Positions 31,770 to 34,431 of a stretch of 34,431 bases of DNA are shown here, one piece after another. Source of the DNA: Guptibacillus hwajinpoensis. GTDB taxonomy: Bacteria; Bacillota; Bacilli; Bacillales; Bacillaceae_O. The notes under the pieces were generated by a model. The model was not told the origin of the DNA and did no database searches. It saw nothing but the letters and a program-made list of their open reading frames with translations. Both the position numbers and the translations under genes were made by a program. Location of the stretch: NCBI GenBank assembly GCA_016841765.1, contig JAENYN010000044.1:1-34431 (forward strand), written 5' to 3'. Every line of letters starts with the position of its first letter. Position 1 is the stretch's first letter.

Positions 31770-33470
31770 ATGAGTAAAACGGAATTTGGAGTTGAAGGCG
31801 GAGGAGAAAAGAAAGCCCTGACCGATTTTAAATTCGAGCGGAAGGATTCCAGGCTGATCCTTGCCCACCTTGTGTTTTCTTTTGCAGCCGTGCTTCTCGG
31901 GGCGATCGCCGGTCTTCTGCAGGTCATGCAGCGGGGCGGATGGATTCAACTCCCTCCCTGGCTTACATATTATCAGCTGTTGACGGCGCACGGCGTTCTG
32001 CTCGCACTTGTTTTTACGACATTTTTTATTGTGGGCTATCTGTTTTCAGGGGTGGCGCGCACTCTGGATGGCGAGCTGTCATCTGCTGCACGTGCACTTG
32101 GCTGGATTGGTTTTGTGATGATGGCAGTCGGATCCATTATGGCGACGGTAATGATTCTTGCCAATGAGGCGACCGTTTTATATACCTTTTATGCACCGAT
32201 GAAAGCATCGCCATGGTTTTATATCGGTGCTGCTCTGCTGATTGTCGGCAGCTGGTTCAGTGCGTTCGGCATCTTTGCAGCGTACATCCGCTGGCGGCGC
32301 ACCCGGAAAAAGCACTCTTCACCGCTCTTTGCCTATATGGCGGTTGCAACGATGCTCTTATGGCTTCACGCCAGCCTTGCCGTCGCTGTGGAAGTCGTAT
32401 TTCAATTGATCCCCTGGTCGTTCGGCTGGATTGACCGGGTTGATGTTGGCTTAAGCAGGGCACTGTTCTGGTATTTCGGACATGCCCTCGTCTATTTCTG
32501 GCTGCTGCCCGCGTACATTTACTGGTATGTGAACATTCCGCAGATTGTAGGCGGAAAAATTTTCAGCAATTCGCTGCCGCGGTTGACCTTCATTCTATTC
32601 ATTTTATTCTCGGTCCCTGTCGGCTTTCATCACCAGTTGAACGAACCGGGCATTGAATCATTCTGGAAGTTTTTGCAGGTTGTATTGACAATGGCAGTTG
32701 TCATTCCGTCCCTGTTGACAGCCTTCTCCCTGCTCGCCACATTTGAACTTGCAGGGCGCTCAAAAGGCGGAAAAGGACTGTTCGGCTGGGTCAAAAAGAT
32801 GCCATGGAAGGATGCGCGCTTCTTTGCCGCGGCGATGGGTATGCTTATCTTCATTCCGGCAGGTGCAGGCGGCATCATCAATGCCAGCTATCAGCTGAAC
32901 CAGGTTGTCCATAATACATGGTGGGTGACCGGGCACTTTCATCTCACCCTGGCCTCAACGGTATTGCTCACGTTTTTTGCCATTTCCTACTGGCTCATCC
33001 CCGTTTTGACGAGGAGGGAATTTACGAAGCAATTAAATAAACTGGCCATCGTCCAATCGATCATCTGGGCAATCGGAATGTTCCTGATGGGCGGCATCAT
33101 GCACATTGTCGGCCTTCAGGGAGCGCCGCGGCGGAGCAGTTACTCCACATACGGTGACTACGATTCGGCACTCAGCTGGATTTCCTACAGCCAGTTGATT
33201 GCAGTCGGGGGCATCCTGCTCTTTATTGCCATTCTGCTTGTACTATACATCTGGATGAACCTGCTGTTTTTTGCGCCGAAAACGGATAAAACGATCGAAT
33301 ACCCGATCGGCGTCGTAAATGAACAGGCCGAGCACCCGCCAAAAATCCTGGAACGCTGGACCGTCTGGATCGGTGTATCAATTGCCCTCGTCTTGATCGC
33401 ATACACCATTCCGATATACCAGATGTTCATGCACGATCCCCCTGGATCACTGCCATACCGAAGCTGGTAA
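31770..33470 (+). CDS. cbaA: b(o/a)3-type cytochrome c oxidase subunit I
   Basis: 566 aa with about 13 membrane helices, the catalytic subunit reducing oxygen to water. The low-spin heme ligands are H74 (LTAHGVLLAL) and H391; CuB ligands are H238, H287 and H288; H238 and Y242 (GHALVYFW) form the expected His-Tyr pair; H389 (TGHFHLTL) ligates the oxygen-binding heme. Short loops and this spacing fit the B-family (ba3) oxidases of Thermus and Geobacillus, which have high oxygen affinity. A terminator follows at 33489-33531. Confidence 0.96.
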   Translation: MSKTEFGVEGGGEKKALTDFKFERKDSRLILAHLVFSFAAVLLGAIAGLLQVMQRGGWIQLPPWLTYYQLLTAHGVLLALVFTTFFIVGYLFSGVARTLDGELSSAARALGWIGFVMMAVGSIMATVMILANEATVLYTFYAPMKASPWFYIGAALLIVGSWFSAFGIFAAYIRWRRTRKKHSSPLFAYMAVATMLLWLHASLAVAVEVVFQLIPWSFGWIDRVDVGLSRALFWYFGHALVYFWLLPAYIYWYVNIPQIVGGKIFSNSLPRLTFILFILFSVPVGFHHQLNEPGIESFWKFLQVVLTMAVVIPSLLTAFSLLATFELAGRSKGGKGLFGWVKKMPWKDARFFAAAMGMLIFIPAGAGGIINASYQLNQVVHNTWWVTGHFHLTLASTVLLTFFAISYWLIPVLTRREFTKQLNKLAIVQSIIWAIGMFLMGGIMHIVGLQGAPRRSSYSTYGDYDSALSWISYSQLIAVGGILLFIAILLVLYIWMNLLFFAPKTDKTIEYPIGVVNEQAEHPPKILERWTVWIGVSIALVLIAYTIPIYQMFMHDPPGSLPYRSW

Positions 33471-33488
33471 CAAACAGAAAAAACGGAC

Positions 33489-33531
33489 AACAGCCCGCTG
33501 AACCAAAATGGTTCAGACGGGCTGTTTTTTT
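33489..33531 (+). terminator. Terminator of the ba3 oxidase operon
   Basis: ACAGCCCG and CGGGCTGT form the outer stem, TGAACC and GGTTCA the inner one, around an AAAAT loop, followed by TTTTTTT. Confidence 0.93.
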
Positions 33532-33599
33532 GCTGTATCGTGATATACTATGTGCAAAAGCACAAAATACTGGAAAAAAATAAAAAAATTGCAACCTTT

Positions 33600-33634
33600 G
33601 GTGCCTGGCAATTGCCAGGCAATTGCCAGGCACC
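33600..33634. repeat. REP-like palindromic repeat, best-preserved copy
   Basis: GGTGCCTGGCAATTGCC followed by AGGCAATTGCCAGGCACC makes a nearly continuous palindrome of three half-units. Same family as 2452-2496 and 16814-16850. It abuts the 13-bp tandem repeat on its right. Confidence 0.85.
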
Positions 33635-33695
33635 AAATGAAAGCACCAAATGAAAGCACCGATTGAAAACTCCGAATGAAGACACCAAATGATAA
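33631..33695. repeat. Five tandem 13-bp repeats
   Basis: Units: CACCAAATGAAAG twice, then CACCGATTGAAAA, CTCCGAATGAAGA and CACCAAATGATAA. The first unit shares its CACC with the REP-like palindrome. The array ends 19 bases before the start codon of the next gene, within its presumed leader. Confidence 0.88.
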
Positions 33696-33714
33696 ATCAT
33701 GGGGATGTTGTAAA

Positions 33715-34254
33715 ATGAAACAGGAATTATGGTTACTGGCTGCTGTGGCAGTATTGGGAGCTTCGTTATATTGGTATGCGGGACAGCAGTCCTGCACAAT
33801 TGCAGCGGGTTATGCGACGCCGCATCAGGCTGCAGAACAGATTGTAGACGGGCAATGGCCTATTCCGATGCAGGAGGTCATTCATGCCTACGTCAATGAA
33901 GAAGGATCAAGTGCCTTTGTTTTCTTTTACAGCCAAATAAACGAGCCAAAAGATTACTTAGGGATCGCCCAGGCCCGTAAAACGGATGAAGGCTGGGAGA
34001 TTTCTGATGTGGCAGGAGCGGGCCACCTGAACACCGGTGATACCGGAATGGAGACGAAACCATTTGATAACCCTTCGCTCCTTACAGGTATCGCACCGAA
34101 GGAAGCGGCAGCAGTAAGGAGCAAAAACAGTGAAGCACAAATTATCGAGCTCCCTGATAAACCGGTCAACATCTGGTATATTCCGCAATCCAGCCATCGC
34201 ACAACCGCAGACAGCTATCGGTTTTTTGATGAAAACGGAAACCAAATCAACTGA
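33715..34254 (+). CDS. Exported or membrane-anchored protein, unknown
   Basis: 179 aa. An N-terminal hydrophobic segment (LWLLAAVAVLGASLYWYA) serves as signal anchor. The outside domain of about 155 residues has alternating strands (EEGSSAFVFFYSQINEPKDYLGIAQARKT) and one cysteine (SCTIAAGYATP, about residue 25) that is not in a convincing lipobox. The ATG at 33715 is chosen because the hydrophobic segment starts there; its ribosome site (GGGGATG) is moderate. The frame stays open upstream to 33676, but that part is the repeat array. I recognise no family. Confidence 0.65.
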   Translation: MKQELWLLAAVAVLGASLYWYAGQQSCTIAAGYATPHQAAEQIVDGQWPIPMQEVIHAYVNEEGSSAFVFFYSQINEPKDYLGIAQARKTDEGWEISDVAGAGHLNTGDTGMETKPFDNPSLLTGIAPKEAAAVRSKNSEAQIIELPDKPVNIWYIPQSSHRTTADSYRFFDENGNQIN

Positions 34255-34256
34255 GC

Positions 34257-34285
34257 AAAGGGCCTGAAAAAACGGGCCCTTTTTT
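34257..34285 (+). terminator. Terminator of the 179-aa gene
   Basis: AAAGGGCC pairs with GGCCCTTT around a 10-base loop (TGAAAAAACG), followed by T. It starts two bases after the stop codon. Confidence 0.88.
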
Positions 34286-34382
34286 CTTGCAAGTAAATGA
34301 AACCAAAATCCGGATTCCCTGACACTTATGCAGACGAGACGATCTGAAAGCAAAGGCCTGAATTTGCCGTGCACTCAAATCA

Positions 34383-34408
34383 AAACCACCCGTGAGAACG
34401 GGTGGTTT
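34383..34408. other. Perfect 11-bp hairpin at the right edge
   Basis: AAACCACCCGT and ACGGGTGGTTT flank a GAGA loop; a small GGCT-GAA-AGCC hairpin follows at 34417-34427. There is no adjacent gene end on the right. This may be the imperfect-palindrome end of an IS200/IS605-type element continuing outside the window, or a terminator. The window edge prevents a decision. Confidence 0.45.
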
Positions 34409-34431
34409 GCTCTACGGCTGAAAGCCTCTGT

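Noticed and set aside
33631-33695. Tandem repeats considered as a CRISPR array
   Set aside because: 13-bp units with no spacers and no cas genes.

Overview
The window looks like chromosome of a low-to-mid GC, facultatively anaerobic member of the Bacillales (Bacillaceae or Planococcaceae). Evidence: strong AGGAGG-type ribosome sites with frequent GTG/TTG starts, U-tailed terminators, a KinB-like sporulation-type kinase, a YflT-type general stress protein behind a sigma-B-like promoter, a Hol_Tox type I toxin, and a Fnr-type operator. No rRNA, tRNA, CRISPR array or intact transposase gene was seen.

Left part (1-20560), housekeeping and accessory genes on both strands: the tail of a gene cut by the edge; a HEPN-like/CBS fusion; a YczE/YitT-like membrane protein; a small DnaJ-type zinc-cluster protein; an orphan 5TM-receptor histidine kinase; CorA; a DUF1259 protein; a lipoprotein; release factor 3 (prfC); a membrane-anchored unknown; a type I toxin-antitoxin locus at 10301-10651; folC, gtaB and a WrbA-like flavoprotein; an orphan trpB with palindromes in front of it and a similar dyad behind it; several small unknowns; an EamA transporter; an NAD(P)-binding protein; and a YflT-like stress protein.

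Right part (20833-30510) is one leftward operon of 13 genes: unknown 329-aa membrane protein, ccmE, ccmF, ccmH, ccmI-like, a 113-aa unknown, ccmA, ccmB, ccmC, ccmD, a TlpA/ResA/CcmG-like thioredoxin, nrfH, nrfA. A perfect Fnr-type box (30493-30508) precedes it and a strong terminator (20833-20871) ends it. It appears to couple System I cytochrome c maturation to ammonifying nitrite reduction in a Gram-positive, where System II (ResBC) is the norm. Its CcmE carries CxxxY instead of HxxxY, and its CcmH keeps a single cysteine instead of CxxC. Three operon proteins end in similar short helical-hairpin segments. This is the best candidate for an under-described system: a variant Ccm machine possibly dedicated to the NrfHA hemes, including the CxxCK active-site heme.

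Divergently, 31112-33470 encodes a ba3-type oxidase (subunits IIa, II, I), then a secreted or anchored unknown. Aerobic and anaerobic respiratory modules are therefore back to back across a ~0.7 kb intergenic region.

Repeats: a ~121-bp structured interspersed repeat (997-1117 and 6701-6823) that in both places directly follows a terminator and shows one compensatory base-pair change; a REP-like palindrome family built on TGCCTGGCAATTGCCAGGCA (2452-2496, 16814-16850, 33600-33634); a 5 x 13-bp tandem repeat (33631-33695); and a perfect hairpin at the right edge.
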